This document shows positions 7,978 through 18,051 of a stretch of 39,532 bases of DNA, piece after piece. This DNA is from an uncultured Lachnospiraceae bacterium (lineage in GTDB: Bacteria; Bacillota; Clostridia; Lachnospirales; Lachnospiraceae): assembly GCA_947588845.1 (NCBI GenBank), contig CANQAR010000032.1, positions 1-39,532 of the forward strand, given 5' to 3'. Position 1 is the first letter of the stretch; each line of letters begins with the position of its first letter. The notes beneath the pieces are model-generated. The model saw only the letters and a list, made by a program, of their open reading frames with translations, was not told the origin of the DNA and did no database searches. Both the position numbers and the translations under genes were made by a program.

Positions 7978-8120
7978 AATTAAGTATAAATTAATGTAAT
8001 TAAAAAACGAATTAAGCCAAGAAAACGGTGTAAAATCGAAGAAAAACTGTAACATATATACAAAAATAAAGAACGAAAATTGTGAAAATAGCGGAAAATA
8101 ATGCAAATCATAAAAAGGGC

Positions 8121-8149
8121 TTGAAATTAAATTTGATTAATCGTATAAT
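8121..8149 (+). promoter_or_regulatory. SigA-type promoter of operon 1
   Basis: TTGAAA (8121-8126) and TATAAT (8144-8149) are 17 bp apart and 44 bp before the binding-protein start. An AATTTAAG octamer (8174-8181) overlaps the ribosome site downstream, matching the motif seen before other transcripts here. Confidence 0.8.
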
Positions 8150-8192
8150 TAAAACACATTAAACAAGCGAAATAATTTAAGGAGGAAAAATT

Positions 8193-9539
8193 ATGAAGAA
8201 ACAAGCAGCAGTTTGCCTCGCTCTTGCGGCGGCAGGAACCCTGGCGATGGCCTTCCCGGCTTTTGCGGAAGAAGGCGCGGCCTTAACGATCGATCAGATT
8301 AAGCTGGGTGAGGATTACACGGATCTTTCGGCGGATCTGAAATTCCTGACACACAAGACGGATGTCATTGACACAGAATTCCAGAGGTATATCGAAGAAT
8401 TCCACAAGAGTTATCCGAACATCAATATCGAGTATGAAGGAATCACGGATTACGCGAACGATGTGACGACCAGGCTTTCCACGGGCGATTGGGGAGATAT
8501 CTGCATGGTGCCGACCACGGTGGATCTGGATGAACTTGAGAACTACTTTGTCAGTTTCGGTGATTACGACAAGCTGTCCGAGCAGTATTTGATGCTGTCC
8601 AACAGAATGTATGACGGACAGGTCTATGGTATGCCGTCCATGGGAAATGTACAGGGTATCGTCTACAACAAGGCGGTCTTTGAGGCAGCAGGCGTGACAG
8701 AAGTACCGAAGACCCCGGATGAATTTCTGGATGCTCTTCAGAAGATCAAAGACAATACAGATGCTATCCCGCTGTATACGAACTTTGCGGCGGACTGGAC
8801 AATGACCGCGTGGGACGCATACATTGATTCATGCGCGACCGGTCAGGCGGACTTTGCGCTTGAAGGCCGTACCAAAGGCCAGAACCCGTTCTCTGACAGA
8901 GGAGACGGCACAGGTCCGTATGCAGTGTACGACATCCTTTACGAGGCAGTTTCCCGCGGACTGACGGAGGATGACCCGACCACGACTGACTGGGAGGGCA
9001 GCAAGGGTATGCTGAATAACGGCCAGATCGGCTGTATGGCACTCGGTTCCTGGGCACTGGTTCAGATGCAGCAGGCCGGAGAACATGCGGATGATATCGC
9101 TTACATGCCGTTCCCGATCACAGTGGATGGAAAACAGTACGCGGCAGCCGCTCCGGATTACTGCTATGGTATCAACTGCAACAGCTCTGAGGATCAGAAG
9201 ACTGCGGCCATGGTTTACATCAAATGGCTGGTTGAGGAATCCGGCTTTGAGACGGACGAGGGCGGTTTCTCAGCGGTAATCAGCAAACCGTTCCCGGAAA
9301 GCTTGTCTGATTTCGGCGATGTGGAGCTTCTGTATGATGTTCCGGCTCCGGCAGGAGAAGAAACGCTTGCGAGCGATGTGAATAATGAGTCTGAGCTTGG
9401 CATTAATGTATCCGGAGCGATCGCAAAGGAAATTGTGGAATCTGCCTTCGACGGTTCCAAGACGATGGAAGACATGGTTGCGGAGTGGAATGAGAAATGG
9501 ACGGCAGCTCAGGAAAAATATGGGATTACATTTGAATAA
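8193..9539 (+). CDS. Extracellular sugar-binding protein of ABC importer 1
   Basis: 448 residues from the ATG at 8193, preceded by AAGGAGG. The first 26 residues are a Sec signal peptide ending PAFA before EEG. There is no lipobox Cys at the cleavage point; the only Cys in the leader is at residue 8. The mature part is a family 1 (type II fold) solute-binding protein: SADLKFLTHKTDVIDTEF, GDWGDICMVP, KAVFEAAGVTEVPKTPDEF, ITVDGKQYAAAAPDYCYGIN. It should capture manno-oligosaccharides at the cell surface and pass them to the two permeases that follow. It is clearly homologous to the operon 2 binding protein but well diverged, so ligand preference may differ. It is first in the operon; a hairpin follows. 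Confidence 0.9.
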   Translation: MKKQAAVCLALAAAGTLAMAFPAFAEEGAALTIDQIKLGEDYTDLSADLKFLTHKTDVIDTEFQRYIEEFHKSYPNINIEYEGITDYANDVTTRLSTGDWGDICMVPTTVDLDELENYFVSFGDYDKLSEQYLMLSNRMYDGQVYGMPSMGNVQGIVYNKAVFEAAGVTEVPKTPDEFLDALQKIKDNTDAIPLYTNFAADWTMTAWDAYIDSCATGQADFALEGRTKGQNPFSDRGDGTGPYAVYDILYEAVSRGLTEDDPTTTDWEGSKGMLNNGQIGCMALGSWALVQMQQAGEHADDIAYMPFPITVDGKQYAAAAPDYCYGINCNSSEDQKTAAMVYIKWLVEESGFETDEGGFSAVISKPFPESLSDFGDVELLYDVPAPAGEETLASDVNNESELGINVSGAIAKEIVESAFDGSKTMEDMVAEWNEKWTAAQEKYGITFE

Positions 9540-9606
9540 TCCGGAAACAGGACGGCTATAGAAAAGAACCGTTGTTCTTACGGCAAAATAAACAGTGATT
9601 GCCAGG

Positions 9607-9639
9607 AAGGGAGAGCAGGGCATATTCTCTGCCTCCCTT
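9607..9639 (+). terminator. Intra-operon hairpin after the binding-protein gene
   Basis: AAGGGAG(A)GCAG (9607-9618) pairs with CTGCCTCCCTT (9629-9639), one bulge, followed by TTTT-rich sequence. Such hairpins often give more binding protein than permease by partial termination or 3'-end protection. Confidence 0.55.
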
Positions 9640-9670
9640 TTCCGGACTTTTACGGCAGAAAGGAGAAAAA

Positions 9671-10660
9671 ATGGCAAGAGAAAAATCATCATTTATCAGA
9701 TGGATACAGTCGGGGAAGGTGAACAAGCGTCTGTGTATGATCACATTTATGCTGTTTCCGCTGACACTTTTGGTTGTGTTTACTTATATCCCGTTTCTGA
9801 AAATGTTTCAGTTCAGCTTTTACGAGATGAAATATATCGGAGACAGAGAATTTGTAGGATGGGAAAACTATCTGGAAGTTTTCACGCGGGAAGACTGTTT
9901 CCAGGCGCTGAAGCTGAGCCTGTACTATATCGTGGCATCCTTTATACAGCTTGCACTTGCGCTCTGGTTTGCGTCGATTCTGAGCTTCAAAACCAGAGGA
10001 GGCGGGATTTTCAAAGGCTTCATGTTCTTCCCGTATCTGGTATGCGGTATTGCGGTTGGTTTCATTTTTAAGTTTTTCTATACGAGAGGCTTTGTGCTGG
10101 ATACGATCCTCCAGTGGATCGGTTTTAATCTCGATAATCTTCCGTACTGGCTCCGCGACAGGAGCGTAAACAATATCTCGCTGGCCGCCAGTTCGATCTG
10201 GAGATATATGGGACAGAATATGGTTCTGTTTATCGGCGCGATCATGTCTGTGGACAGCACGCTGTATGAGGCGGCTGCGATCGATGGAGCAAACGGATGG
10301 GCAAAATTCCGTTACATTATTTTCCCAAGTATCAAGACGATCATTGTCCTGAACATGATCCTGGCGATCTCAGGTTCTCTCAGCGTATTCGAGCCGCCTT
10401 ATGTTATCACCGGCGGAAGCTTTGGAACAGGTACTTATTTTGTCGTGATGAATGAACTTGCGCATGAAAGCCAGAAAGTAGGCCTTGCATCTGCCATGGC
10501 GATCGTACTTTTGGGTTTGATCTTCATCGCTACAATGATCCAGAAGTTTGTTGAGGCATATTTCCTTGGAACAAACGGGAAAGAAGCAATCCGTTATGTC
10601 AGAAAACAGAAAAAGATTGAGGCACAGCATGCGGCGCAGGCAGCGAAAGGAGGCCGGTAA
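9671..10660 (+). CDS. ABC importer 1 permease, MalF-type
   Basis: 329 residues from the ATG at 9671, preceded by AAAGGAGAAAAA; earlier in-frame codons run through the hairpin region and are not likely coding. Six hydrophobic segments are visible. The inner-membrane-component motif EAAAIDGANGWAKFRYIIFP (about residues 201-220) couples to the ATPase. The N-terminal pair of segments contains FTYIPFLKMFQFSFY. It forms the sugar channel with the next gene's product. No ATPase gene is present in the window, so a shared MsmX/MsiK-type ATPase elsewhere is expected. It ends 2 bp before the next start; the next ribosome site is inside this gene's end. Confidence 0.92.
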   Translation: MAREKSSFIRWIQSGKVNKRLCMITFMLFPLTLLVVFTYIPFLKMFQFSFYEMKYIGDREFVGWENYLEVFTREDCFQALKLSLYYIVASFIQLALALWFASILSFKTRGGGIFKGFMFFPYLVCGIAVGFIFKFFYTRGFVLDTILQWIGFNLDNLPYWLRDRSVNNISLAASSIWRYMGQNMVLFIGAIMSVDSTLYEAAAIDGANGWAKFRYIIFPSIKTIIVLNMILAISGSLSVFEPPYVITGGSFGTGTYFVVMNELAHESQKVGLASAMAIVLLGLIFIATMIQKFVEAYFLGTNGKEAIRYVRKQKKIEAQHAAQAAKGGR

Positions 10661-10662
10661 TT

Positions 10663-11502
10663 ATGGCAAAAGCAAAGAGGATCATATGGACGGTAATCAA
10701 ATATTTCACACTGGTGCTGGGAGCTTTTATCTCTGTACTTCCGGTTGTCGTATGCGTTATTACGGCTTTTAAGACTCCGGAGGAATATGCGTCTACCAAT
10801 GTAATGACGATGCCTCAGAACTGGACATATTTTACAAACTTTATTGAAGCGTGGAAGCAGGCGAACATGCTTCTTGCGTTCCGCAATTCTCTGATCATTC
10901 TGGTCTGCGTGCTGATCGGATCGATTTTGACGGGCACCATGCTCGCCTATGTGCTGAACCGGTTTGACTTTGTCGGAAACGGCCTGATTCGCAACCTGTT
11001 CCTGTTTGCGTCTCTGCTTCCTGGCATCGCGATGCAGGTTACCGTATACCAGATCATGTATACTCTGGGGTGGATTAACAGCCTTCCAGGCTATATAGTC
11101 CTGATGTGCGGAACGGACGTCATGTCCATCTATATCTTTATCCAGTTCTTTGAGAACCTGCCGACTTCGCTGGATGAGTCGGCGATCATGGAAGGCTGCA
11201 CTTACTTCGGCGTGTTCTTCCGTATTCTTCTGCCGCTTCTGAAACCGGCCATCATAACGGTTATGATTTTAAAGGGTGTGGGAACCTACAACGAATACTA
11301 TACGGCGAATCTGTATCTGCAGGATAAGAACAGGTATGTTACAGTGGCGACCTCGCTGTTCAAATTTACAGGGCCGCTGGGAAATCAGTACAACTACATT
11401 TGCGCGGGAGTTATCATCACGATGGTGCCGGCGCTGATCATTTTCATTCTGTGCCAGAAGCAGATATACAGCGGTCTGGCTCAGGGAGCCGTCAAAGGCT
11501 GA
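10663..11502 (+). CDS. ABC importer 1 permease, MalG-type
   Basis: 279 residues from the ATG at 10663 (AAAGGAGG upstream, inside the previous gene's end). Six hydrophobic segments are seen, with the ATPase-coupling motif ESAIMEGCTYFGVFFRILLP and the C-terminal QKQIYSGLAQGAVKG typical of MalG-type subunits. It pairs with the MalF-type permease. It is 15 bp from the GH130_2 start. The operon 2 counterpart at 31263-32111 is homologous but clearly diverged, unlike the nearly identical enzymes that come next. Confidence 0.92.
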   Translation: MAKAKRIIWTVIKYFTLVLGAFISVLPVVVCVITAFKTPEEYASTNVMTMPQNWTYFTNFIEAWKQANMLLAFRNSLIILVCVLIGSILTGTMLAYVLNRFDFVGNGLIRNLFLFASLLPGIAMQVTVYQIMYTLGWINSLPGYIVLMCGTDVMSIYIFIQFFENLPTSLDESAIMEGCTYFGVFFRILLPLLKPAIITVMILKGVGTYNEYYTANLYLQDKNRYVTVATSLFKFTGPLGNQYNYICAGVIITMVPALIIFILCQKQIYSGLAQGAVKG

Positions 11503-11517
11503 CAGCAGGAGGAAATT

Positions 11518-12543
11518 ATGGAAAAGATAAAAATTATTGGTGCGGATGTGCCGAATATGCCGTGGCAGGACCGGCCTGCGGAGGATAAAAGCGGACTTCC
11601 GCTCTGGCGTTACAATGAGAATCCAATCGTCGGGCGCAATCCGTCCAAAGGAGTGGCGCGTATCTTTAACAGCGCCGTGGCGCCTTACGGGGACGCTTTT
11701 ATCGGCGTGTTCCGCGGGGAGCAGACGAATGGGATCCCGTATATCTATCTTGGAAGGAGCCGGGATGCCATCCACTGGGAGTTTGATGAGGAAAAGATCC
11801 CGTTCAAAGATGAAGACGGAAATGATTTCATGCCGGGATACGCCTACGATCCGCGGCTGGTGAAGGTGGAGGACACCTGGTACGTCATCTGGTGTCAGGA
11901 TTTTTACGGGGCGTCGATCGGCGTCGCGAAGACGCAGGATTTCAAGACATTTACGAGGATTGAGAACCCGTTTATCCCGTTCAACCGGAACGCAGTTCTG
12001 TTCCCAAGAAAAGTGAACGGCAGATATCTGATGCTTTCCCGTCCAAGCGACAGCGGACACACGCCGTTCGGTGACATTTTCCTGTCGGAGAGCCCGGACA
12101 TGACCTACTGGGGCAGGCATCGACATGTGCTGGGAAAGAGTGACAACTGGTGGGAGAACGTGAAGGTCGGAGGCGGGGCGGCCCCGATTGAGACGAGCGA
12201 AGGCTGGCTGCTTTTCTACCATGGGGTGACGGGCACCTGCAATGGCTACGTCTACAGCATCGGTGGGGCGATCCTGGATATTGATCGGCCGTCGGTTGTG
12301 AAATACCGCTGCCAAACGTTTCTGCTGACACCCCAGGAGTGGTATGAGGAGCGCGGCTTTGTGCCGAACGTCACCTTTCCCTGCGCGACGATCCATGACG
12401 CGCAGACTGGGAGGATCGCCGTCTACTACGGATGTGCGGACACGTACGTGGGGCTTGCGTTTACGACGGCGGACGAAGTGGTGAATTACATTAAGGAGAA
12501 CAGCAGCGTGAGCGCAGCGGACACGGAGATCGGAAGAAGGTAA
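11518..12543 (+). CDS. GH130 subfamily 2 beta-1,4-mannooligosaccharide phosphorylase, copy 1
   Basis: 341 residues, ATG at 11518 after GGAGGAAATT. The five-bladed propeller family GH130 is recognised by NPIVGRNPSKGVARIFNSAV, YDPRLVKVEDTWYVIW (probable catalytic Asp111) and GGGAAPIETSEGWLLFYHG. It is expected to phosphorolyse beta-1,4-mannooligosaccharides from the non-reducing end, giving mannose 1-phosphate and a shorter chain, in the cytoplasm (no signal peptide). Length and the order with epimerase and a second GH130 match known Roseburia/Ruminococcus mannan pathways. About 341 bp (11716-12056) are identical to copy 2 at 34125-34465. The subfamily call rests on length, motifs and context. 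Confidence 0.9.
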   Translation: MEKIKIIGADVPNMPWQDRPAEDKSGLPLWRYNENPIVGRNPSKGVARIFNSAVAPYGDAFIGVFRGEQTNGIPYIYLGRSRDAIHWEFDEEKIPFKDEDGNDFMPGYAYDPRLVKVEDTWYVIWCQDFYGASIGVAKTQDFKTFTRIENPFIPFNRNAVLFPRKVNGRYLMLSRPSDSGHTPFGDIFLSESPDMTYWGRHRHVLGKSDNWWENVKVGGGAAPIETSEGWLLFYHGVTGTCNGYVYSIGGAILDIDRPSVVKYRCQTFLLTPQEWYEERGFVPNVTFPCATIHDAQTGRIAVYYGCADTYVGLAFTTADEVVNYIKENSSVSAADTEIGRR

Positions 12544-12594
12544 ACTTCCATGCTCTGCATATAAAATTTTGTATTGAAATACGGGAGGAAAGCT

Positions 12595-13770
12595 ATGTTT
12601 GCAGATGAGATAAAGGAACATCTGACGGAAAAACTGATTCCGTTCTGGATGAACTTGAGAGATGACCGCTATGGCGGGTATTACGGCTGGCTGGGCTATG
12701 ACCTGGCGCTTGACAGAAAGGCCGTCAAGGGCTGCATCCTGAACAGCAGGATCCTCTGGTTCTTCTCCAATGCCAGTCTGCTGTTCCCGGAGAGGGAAGA
12801 TCTGCTGGACTGCGCGCACCACGCATATCTCTTTTTGCGGGATCACTGCGTGGACCGGGAGAATGGCGGCATTTTCTGGTCCCTCACATATGACGGACAG
12901 CCGGAAGATACCACGAAGCACACCTACAACCAGGCGTTTGCGATCTACGCGCTTTCCTCCTATTACGATGCTTCCGGGGATGGGGAAGCGCTGGCTCTGG
13001 CACGGGAGCTGTTCCATTTGATTGAGACAAAGTGCCGGGATGAGTACGGTTATCTGGAGGCCTTTAACGTCTGGTTTGAGCCGGAAGGGAATGAAAAGCT
13101 CTCGGAGAACGGAGTCCTGGCGGAGAAGACGATGAACACGCTGCTCCATGTGTTTGAGGCTTACACGGAGCTGTACCGGGTGTCGCATGACCATGAGGTG
13201 GCAGACTGCCTGCGGTATATCCTGGACCTGTTTGCGGATAAGGTTTACAATCCAAAGCTCGGGCGTCAGGAGGTCTTCTTTGACCGCACCTGGCATTTTC
13301 TGATCGACCTGTACTCTTACGGACACGATATCGAGACGGCCTGGCTGATCGACCGGGGGCTGGAAGTGCTCGGTGATCCGGCGTATACCGAAAAGCTGTC
13401 GCCGGTTACGAAAACAATCACGAAAAATATCTATAACCGGGCATATGAGAATCATTCTCTGGCAAATGAGGCGGAGAACGGTGTGGTGGATACGACGCGC
13501 GTCTGGTGGGTGCAGGCGGAGGCGGTTGTGGGATTTCTGAACGAGTACCAGAAGTCGCCGGGCAGGCTGGAATACCTGACGGCTTCCATGGATATCTGGT
13601 GTTATATCAAAAAATATCTGGTCGATCCGCGGGAAGGATCGGAGTGGTTCTGGAGCGTTGATAAGGACGGAAGGCCGCAGGAGAAGCCGATCGTGGAGCC
13701 ATGGAAATGTCCGTACCACAATGGGAGGATGTGTTTTGAAGTGATCAGGAGGATGAAAGATGCTTCATGA
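12595..13770 (+). CDS. Cellobiose/mannobiose 2-epimerase (AGE family), copy 1
   Basis: 391 residues from the ATG at 12595, with ACGGGAGG 6-7 bp upstream; an in-frame TTG at 12574 has no such site. The (alpha/alpha)6 barrel AGE family is shown by [90 protein letters not shown] and the C-terminal [13 protein letters not shown] that carries a catalytic His in this family. It converts beta-1,4-mannobiose to mannosyl-glucose (EC 5.1.3.11), feeding the GH130_1 that follows. Cytoplasmic. Its 3' end overlaps the GH130_1 start by 11 bp, so the two are translationally coupled. Confidence 0.9.
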   Translation: MFADEIKEHLTEKLIPFWMNLRDDRYGGYYGWLGYDLALDRKAVKGCILNSRILWFFSNASLLFPEREDLLDCAHHAYLFLRDHCVDRENGGIFWSLTYDGQPEDTTKHTYNQAFAIYALSSYYDASGDGEALALARELFHLIETKCRDEYGYLEAFNVWFEPEGNEKLSENGVLAEKTMNTLLHVFEAYTELYRVSHDHEVADCLRYILDLFADKVYNPKLGRQEVFFDRTWHFLIDLYSYGHDIETAWLIDRGLEVLGDPAYTEKLSPVTKTITKNIYNRAYENHSLANEAENGVVDTTRVWWVQAEAVVGFLNEYQKSPGRLEYLTASMDIWCYIKKYLVDPREGSEWFWSVDKDGRPQEKPIVEPWKCPYHNGRMCFEVIRRMKDAS

Positions 13771-14935
13771 ACGTTATTATATAGAGAAGGAAAAGGTGGA
13801 AAACCTGATTGCAAGGAAAAATCAGAAGACCGGTTTTTATAACGGGATCTATGACCGCTACCGTTACCCGGTGCTGACCAGGGAGTTTGCGCCGGTACAC
13901 TGGCGCTATGACCTGGATGCGGAGACAAATCCATATTTCCAGGAACGGCTCGGCGTCAACGCGGTGATGAATTCCGGAGCTATTTATCTGAATGGAAAAT
14001 ACTGTCTGGTCGTCCGGGTGGAAGGAAATGACCGGAAGTCCTTTTTCGCCGTCGCGGAGAGCGATACGGGGATCGACGGCTTCCGGTTCCGGGATTATCC
14101 GGTTACGCTGCCCGATACCTGCCCGGAGGAGACGAACGTGTACGACATGCGTCTCACGCAGCATGAGGATGGATGGATCTACGGGGTGTTCTGCTCGGAG
14201 AGCAAGGATAAGGAAGACCCGGACCTGTCAGCGGCGGTCGCGGCGGCAGGAATTGTGAGGACGAAGGATCTGGAACACTGGGAGCGTCTGGATAATCTGA
14301 AAACATTGCATTCGCCGCAGCAGAGGAATGTGGCGCTGCATCCGGAGTTTGTGAATGGGAAGTACGCGTTCTACACAAGGCCGATGGACGGTTTTATCGA
14401 TACCGGAAGCGGCGGAGGGATCGGTTTTGGTCTCTGCGAGGACATTGAACACGCGGTGATCGATGAAGAGAAGATCATCAGCCGGCGGATCTACCACACG
14501 CTGACGGAGTCCAAGAACGGAGCGGGTGCCGTACCGATTAAGGGAAAGAAGTGCTGGATTCACATTGCGCACGGCGTGAGGAATACGGCGGCAGGGTTGA
14601 GGTACGTTCTGTACGCGTTCGGGACTGACCTGAAGGATCCGTCGAAGGTGATTGCGGCCCCGTCGGGCGTATTCCTTGTGCCGCTGGGGGAAGAGCGCGT
14701 GGGAGATGTGTCGAACGTGGTGTTTACGAACGGGGCGATTGCGCGGGAGAACGGGGATGTTTACCTGTACTATGCCTCCTGCGACACGAGGATGCATGTG
14801 GCGACGACGACGATCGACAAACTGGAAGATTACCTGTTCCACACGCCAGCGGACGCGCTGCGGTCGCCGGACTGCGTGAAGCAGAGATGTGAGCTGATCC
14901 GCAGGAATCTGGAATTTTTGGAGAATACAGTATGA
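13760..14935 (+). CDS. GH130 subfamily 1 4-O-beta-mannosyl-glucose phosphorylase, copy 1
   Basis: 391 residues from the ATG at 13760, inside the end of the epimerase gene. Signature segments: [57 protein letters not shown] (probable catalytic Asp129), [20 protein letters not shown] and [20 protein letters not shown]. These fit mannosyl-glucose phosphorylases (EC 2.4.1.281), which turn Man-Glc plus phosphate into mannose 1-phosphate and glucose in the cytoplasm. The stop overlaps the next start as ATGA. Copy 2 (36255-37424) is nearly identical up to the last few codons. Confidence 0.9.
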   Translation: MLHERYYIEKEKVENLIARKNQKTGFYNGIYDRYRYPVLTREFAPVHWRYDLDAETNPYFQERLGVNAVMNSGAIYLNGKYCLVVRVEGNDRKSFFAVAESDTGIDGFRFRDYPVTLPDTCPEETNVYDMRLTQHEDGWIYGVFCSESKDKEDPDLSAAVAAAGIVRTKDLEHWERLDNLKTLHSPQQRNVALHPEFVNGKYAFYTRPMDGFIDTGSGGGIGFGLCEDIEHAVIDEEKIISRRIYHTLTESKNGAGAVPIKGKKCWIHIAHGVRNTAAGLRYVLYAFGTDLKDPSKVIAAPSGVFLVPLGEERVGDVSNVVFTNGAIARENGDVYLYYASCDTRMHVATTTIDKLEDYLFHTPADALRSPDCVKQRCELIRRNLEFLENTV

Positions 14936-16908
14936 GCATTTTAAAGTTAAAACCGGCCTGCAAGGATTACCTCTGGGGCGGTCATCGTCTGGCGGAAGAG
15001 TATGGAATTAAATATGACGGCCCGGTGCTTGCGGAGGCCTGGGAGCTTTCCTGCCATCCGGACGGGCCTTCTGTGATCGCGAATGGTTCCCATGCCGGGA
15101 AGACTCTGCGTCAGTATATTGAGGAGCAGGGTAAGGATGTCATTGGTACACACTGCAGAAGGTTCCGCGATTTTCCGATTCTAATCAAATTTATCGACGC
15201 AAAGCAGAATCTTTCTATCCAGGTGCATCCGGACAACCGTTTTGCCCTGAAAAATGAAGGGCAGTACGGGAAAACAGAGATGTGGTATGTGATGGACGCA
15301 AAAGAAGGAGCGTTTTTATATTACGGATTTAAGAGAGAGGTAAGCCGCGAGGAATTTGAAAGGCGAATCCGCGAGGATACGCTTCTCGAGGTTCTGAATC
15401 CTGTCCCGGTGCAAAAGGGTGATGTCCTTTTTATTGAGTCGGGCACGATTCATGCGATCGGAAAGGATATCATGATCGCCGAGATTCAGCAGAATTCCAA
15501 TGTGACCTACCGCGTTTATGATTACGGCAGAGTTGGGAAGGACGGAAAGAAGCGTGATCTGCACATAGAAAAGGCGCTTGCCGTGACGAACCGTGTTCCG
15601 ATCATCAGGAGCGGCAAAAGTTATCCGCATGTGGCGGACTGCGATTACTTTACAGTTGATAAGCTGAATCTTGATGGCAGTATGATGAAAAAGATGGAAG
15701 GCGTTGTGACAGAAGATTCCTTTGTCAGTATTCTTGTATTGGACGGAAAAGGAAAGCTTACCTGCGGCAGCGAGAGCATTTCTTACGAAAAAGGAGACAG
15801 TCTGTTTCTCACGGCAGGAAGCGGGGCATATCAGATCGAGGGAAGCTGTGACGCTCTTGTGACCACAATTCGGGAGAAAGCGGGACCTGTCCGCGCCGGG
15901 GTGGATATCGGAGGAAGAAATACGAAGTTCTGTCTGCTTGACGCAGATCAGAAATTTCTGGATTACCGTGAGATGCCGTTTGACGGAGAAAAAAGTGCAG
16001 AGGAAAATCTCACAAAAATCGCGGAGACGATCCTTACGATGCTCGAAGAAAAAGGAATTGCGGCCGATCAGTGCGTCGGAGTCGGAGCGGGCATTGCGGG
16101 AACCGTGCAGAGTGAGAAAGGCATGGTCACTTATTCCAATAATATCGGCTGGAAGCAAGTGCCGGCAGTGAAAATCTTGTCATCCATTTTGCCGGTGCCC
16201 GTCCGTATCGCGAACAATGCGGACTGCGCGGCACTTGGGGAGGCAGCGGCAGGCGCGGCAAGAGGGTATCAGGATGTCCTGATGCTGACAGTCGGAAGAG
16301 GCGTCGGAAGCGGAATCATCCTCAATGGGCGGATATGGGATAATCTGGGAGGCGGAAGCGCGGAGCTGGGCCATATGGTGATTGTGGAGAACGGAAAACC
16401 TTGTACCTGCGGGAGAAAAGGTTGTCTGGAAGCGTATGTTTCTGCCGCCGCAGTGAGAAAAGAAACGAAGGAAAAACTGGGACGCGCGCTGGAGATAAAG
16501 GAACTCTTTGCGTTAGCTGAACAGGAAAAGATCGGGGAAAAGCGGAAGGAAACGTTTGAACCGGGCGGACAGAAAGAGAACGGAGAAAAGCAGAAACAGC
16601 CGGAACACCAGACGGAAGGAAAAGAACCTTTTGAACTGAATGAGCAGGAAACCGAAATTACGAAAGCACTCAAAGAAGAATATATCCGCAGGCTGGGGAC
16701 AGGTCTGGTGAATATGACAAATATTTTCCGCCCGCAGGCGATCATTCTGGGAGGTAATCTCACGGAAGCCGGGGAAGGCTGGCTGGAGGATTTGAGGGCT
16801 ATCGTGGAGAGGGACTGCTTCGGCGGCAGAAATTCGGAGATACCGGAAATTGAGATCGCCCGGCTGGGACGCCGGGCAGGAGCGGTGGGAGCAGCAAATC
16901 TGGTGTGA
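14932..16908 (+). CDS. Phosphomannose isomerase-ROK domain fusion, copy 1
   Basis: 658 residues. Residues 1 to about 315 are a class I mannose-6-phosphate isomerase: zinc-site residues Q97 and H99 (QVHPD), E116 (KTEMWYV) and H174 (GTIHAIG). From about 320 a ROK domain follows: DIGG at 325-328, SAELGHMVI, and the zinc motif [10 protein letters not shown]. The expected catalytic Asp of the NDA motif is Asn429 ([11 protein letters not shown]), so kinase activity is in doubt. A Glu/Lys/Gln-rich insertion of about 42 residues (16528-16655) is absent from copy 2. The isomerase converts mannose 6-phosphate to fructose 6-phosphate. The ROK part would by family phosphorylate a hexose such as the glucose released by GH130_1, or act as a sugar sensor. 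Coupled to GH130_1 by ATGA overlap. Confidence 0.88.
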   Translation: MSILKLKPACKDYLWGGHRLAEEYGIKYDGPVLAEAWELSCHPDGPSVIANGSHAGKTLRQYIEEQGKDVIGTHCRRFRDFPILIKFIDAKQNLSIQVHPDNRFALKNEGQYGKTEMWYVMDAKEGAFLYYGFKREVSREEFERRIREDTLLEVLNPVPVQKGDVLFIESGTIHAIGKDIMIAEIQQNSNVTYRVYDYGRVGKDGKKRDLHIEKALAVTNRVPIIRSGKSYPHVADCDYFTVDKLNLDGSMMKKMEGVVTEDSFVSILVLDGKGKLTCGSESISYEKGDSLFLTAGSGAYQIEGSCDALVTTIREKAGPVRAGVDIGGRNTKFCLLDADQKFLDYREMPFDGEKSAEENLTKIAETILTMLEEKGIAADQCVGVGAGIAGTVQSEKGMVTYSNNIGWKQVPAVKILSSILPVPVRIANNADCAALGEAAAGAARGYQDVLMLTVGRGVGSGIILNGRIWDNLGGGSAELGHMVIVENGKPCTCGRKGCLEAYVSAAAVRKETKEKLGRALEIKELFALAEQEKIGEKRKETFEPGGQKENGEKQKQPEHQTEGKEPFELNEQETEITKALKEEYIRRLGTGLVNMTNIFRPQAIILGGNLTEAGEGWLEDLRAIVERDCFGGRNSEIPEIEIARLGRRAGAVGAANLV

Positions 16909-16942
16909 AAATATGATCTTTATGCGGCGCTGCAAGATTGAT

Positions 16943-16964
16943 ACCCCATTGCTTGCAGTGGGGT
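16943..16964 (+). terminator. Short hairpin after isomerase-ROK copy 1
   Basis: ACCCCATTG (16943-16951) pairs with CAGTGGGGT (16956-16964), one G-T pair, CTTG loop, then CTTTGAC. The T tract is poor, so partial termination or RNA processing before the esterase genes is more likely than a full stop. Confidence 0.5.
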
Positions 16965-17001
16965 CTTTGACTTAAGAGAAAAATGGAGGAAAAAAGACGC
17001 T

Positions 17002-18051
17002 ATGAAAATTGCGGCGGATAACAGGAAGCTGCAGTATTGCGGGAGAATCGACTGGAGCAGTCCGCAGGAGCCGGTGTTTATATTTCCCTGTACTTCAGTA
17101 AAAATGAAATTTACCGGAAATGTTCTGAAAATCCATGTGAGAAACAAGAATGCATACTGGGATAATTATCTGGGATGCATTCTTGACGGTGCGCAGTCAG
17201 CCATTCTGCTTCCAAAAGAAGGAAGCGCGGTGCTTGAGATTCCTGTAAAACTTACGGAAAATGACGTACATGAAGTTTTGTTTTTTAAACGGCAGGATGC
17301 CTGCCATGAACTGAGCATACTGGGATTTGAGATCAGTGAGGACGGAGAACTTCTGGAGCTTCCTGAAAAACCGAAGAGAAAGATTGAAGTCTACGGGGAT
17401 TCCGTGTCCGCAGGAGAGATCTCGGAGGCGGTGGACTATGCAGGAAAAGAAGATCCGGAGCACAACGGCGAATATTCAAACAGCTGGTATTCCTATGCGT
17501 GGATAACGGCCCGCAGACTTGGAGCGGAACTTCATGATATTGCGCAGGGAGGAATTGCGCTCCTGGATGAAACCGGATGGTATCACGCCCCGGATTATAT
17601 CGGAATGGAAAGCGTCTGGGATAAAGTGCGGTACGATCCGGATTTTGGAGAAGTGACAGAGTGGGATTTTTCCGGATATATTCCGCAGGTGGTTATTGTG
17701 GCAATCGGCCAGAATGACAGTCATCCGCAAGATTATATGAAGGAGAATTATGACAGCGAGCAGTCTGCCAGGTGGAGAAGTCATTACAAAGGGTTTCTTG
17801 CAAAACTGCGCGGACAATATCCGAGTGCGAGGATTATCTGCTGCACCACTTTACTGTGCCATGATGAAGCATGGGACAGATCGATCGGGCAGGCGGTGCG
17901 TGAGATGAAAGACGAGAGAATCACACAGTGTCTGTTTAAACGTAACGGGAGAGGTACGCCCGGGCATCTCCGTATCCCGGAAGCAAAAGAAATGGCGAAG
18001 GAGCTGGCCGCATATATAGACAGTCTTACGATTGAAGGGTGGGAGGAATAA
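17002..18051 (+). CDS. CE2-type acetyl-mannan esterase
   Basis: 349 residues, ATG at 17002 after ATGGAGGAAAAAAG. There is no signal peptide, so it acts inside the cell. An N-terminal beta-sandwich of about 125 residues (RIDWSSPQEPVFIFPCTSVK) precedes an SGNH hydrolase domain: catalytic Ser134 in YGDSVSAG, block III IGQND, and His322 in GTPGHLRIPEAKEMA. This two-domain order is that of carbohydrate esterase family 2. In R. intestinalis a CE2 and a CE17 act together to strip acetyl groups from imported manno-oligosaccharides, and the same pair is adjacent here: the next ATG follows this stop directly. It would clear the 2-, 4- or 6-O-acetyls that block the phosphorylases. Confidence 0.85.
   Translation: MKIAADNRKLQYCGRIDWSSPQEPVFIFPCTSVKMKFTGNVLKIHVRNKNAYWDNYLGCILDGAQSAILLPKEGSAVLEIPVKLTENDVHEVLFFKRQDACHELSILGFEISEDGELLELPEKPKRKIEVYGDSVSAGEISEAVDYAGKEDPEHNGEYSNSWYSYAWITARRLGAELHDIAQGGIALLDETGWYHAPDYIGMESVWDKVRYDPDFGEVTEWDFSGYIPQVVIVAIGQNDSHPQDYMKENYDSEQSARWRSHYKGFLAKLRGQYPSARIICCTTLLCHDEAWDRSIGQAVREMKDERITQCLFKRNGRGTPGHLRIPEAKEMAKELAAYIDSLTIEGWEE

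Noticed and set aside
11269-13719. Long open frame on the reverse strand (816 codons) opposite the GH130_2 and epimerase genes
   Set aside because: It overlaps three well-supported genes entirely, has no ribosome site or family motif, and a partial shadow recurs opposite copy 2 simply because the + strand genes are near-identical.
16943-16964. Operon 1 ending at this hairpin
   Set aside because: The T tract is weak, esterase genes follow closely in the same direction and belong to the same pathway; partial attenuation is more likely.
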